Below are positions 63,731-64,000 of a stretch of 64,000 nt of DNA, piece after piece. The translations under genes were made by a program, and so were the position numbers. The stretch spans positions 1 through 64,000 of the forward strand of contig NZ_JAGZ01000013.1 in assembly GCF_000526915.1 (NCBI RefSeq), given 5' to 3'. The notes under the pieces are model-generated. The model was not told the origin of the DNA and did no database searches. It saw only the letters and a program-made list of their open reading frames with translations. How positions within the stretch are numbered: position 1 is the first letter of the stretch; each line of letters begins with the position of its first letter. Source of the DNA: Mycobacterium genavense ATCC 51234. Lineage in GTDB: Bacteria; Actinomycetota; Actinomycetes; Mycobacteriales; Mycobacteriaceae.

Positions 63731-64000
63731 CGCCGAGCCTGCCGGAGCTGCTCGACGGCCTGCACGTGGTGGCGCTGCCGATGCGGGTGCGGTTCCGCGG
63801 CATCACCACCCGCGAGGTCGCGCTGATCGAAGGCCCCGCGGGGTGGGGCGAATTCGGGGCGTTCGTCGAGTACGGGCCCGCCGAGGCGGCGGCCTGGCTG
63901 GCGTCGGGCATCGAGGGCGCCTACCGGCAGTCGCCGCCGCTGCAGCGCGACCGCATTCCGATCAACGCCACCGTGCCGGCCGTGCCCGCCGCCGAGGTGG
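63727..64000 (+). CDS. menC: O-succinylbenzoate synthase, 5' part (cut by window end)
   Basis: GTG 63727 overlaps the preceding stop (GTGA). The visible 91 residues (LPELLDGLHVVALPMRVRFR, REVALIEGPAGWGEFGAFVE, DRIPINATVPAVPA) match the N-terminal lid of MenC, an enolase-superfamily enzyme that dehydrates SHCHC to o-succinylbenzoate. The catalytic lysines and metal ligands lie beyond the window. Position agrees with Rv0553. Confidence 0.9.
   Translation, partial: MTPSLPELLDGLHVVALPMRVRFRGITTREVALIEGPAGWGEFGAFVEYGPAEAAAWLASGIEGAYRQSPPLQRDRIPINATVPAVPAAEV

Noticed and set aside
1-64000. tRNA, rRNA or insertion-sequence genes
   Set aside because: No cloverleaf, rRNA or transposase-like protein was recognised anywhere in the window.

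Overview
The window is high-GC DNA from a slow-growing Mycobacterium. PPE, PE, WXG100 (ESX), Rpf, WhiB, LppW-like and F420-linked proteins are all present. From about 15.5 kb to the right end, gene order follows M. tuberculosis Rv0508 to Rv0553. Details such as an extra acyltransferase, an extra APC permease and F420 enzymes near menB point to the M. avium complex side of the genus, but the species cannot be fixed from sequence alone.

Region 1 (1-15.5 kb) is accessory and mosaic. It holds a PPE gene with an EsxK/EsxN-type pair, a chimeric PE protein, a cupin, a GntR/FCD regulator, a WhiB protein, an LppW-like lipoprotein and a manganese transporter with a damaged end. It also holds a Ser/Thr kinase joined by a frameshift to an extracellular TPM domain, a frameshifted DUF1254/DUF1214 gene, a PE domain cut by an in-frame TAA from a Trp/Pro-rich tandem-repeat tail, and an HTH protein. 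Its right edge carries an rpfD operon and an esxF-esxE pair without cpnT beside it. Several promoters in this region carry a TATGATC element, in three cases within a longer shared pattern.

Region 2 (15.5-24.7 kb) is the haem block hemA-hemC-hemD-hemB with two membrane proteins, an OprA-type STAS protein, an acyltransferase and a secreted GDSL hydrolase. Region 3 (24.8-33.4 kb) holds a 38-residue membrane protein, a frameshifted acyltransferase/SGNH gene, a Tat-type esterase, a luciferase-like monooxygenase with a broken MFS transporter, a methyltransferase and a GabP-type permease. Region 4 (33.5-41.3 kb) is hemL plus a tightly overlapping cytochrome c maturation operon (thioredoxin-like lipoprotein, CcdA, ResB, CcsA) and a broken MinD-like gene. 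Region 5 (41.3-64 kb) is the menaquinone neighbourhood (menA, menE, menB, menC) interleaved with a broken fabH, MTA phosphorylase, an epimerase, cell-envelope membrane proteins, pitA, a broken fadD8 and a frameshifted amidohydrolase. Haem, menaquinone and cytochrome c maturation genes together make this stretch a respiratory-cofactor neighbourhood.

A second theme is gene decay. At least ten genes carry frameshifts or nonsense codons. Some lesions are hard to explain as base-calling error: a 20-bp tandem duplication in fadD8, an apparent 12-nt loss in fabH, and in-frame stops in fadD8, the Rv0539-like gene and the MinD-like gene. The haem and most menaquinone genes read intact. This pattern suggests ongoing reductive evolution of a host-adapted mycobacterium, although some single-base indels could still be assembly errors.
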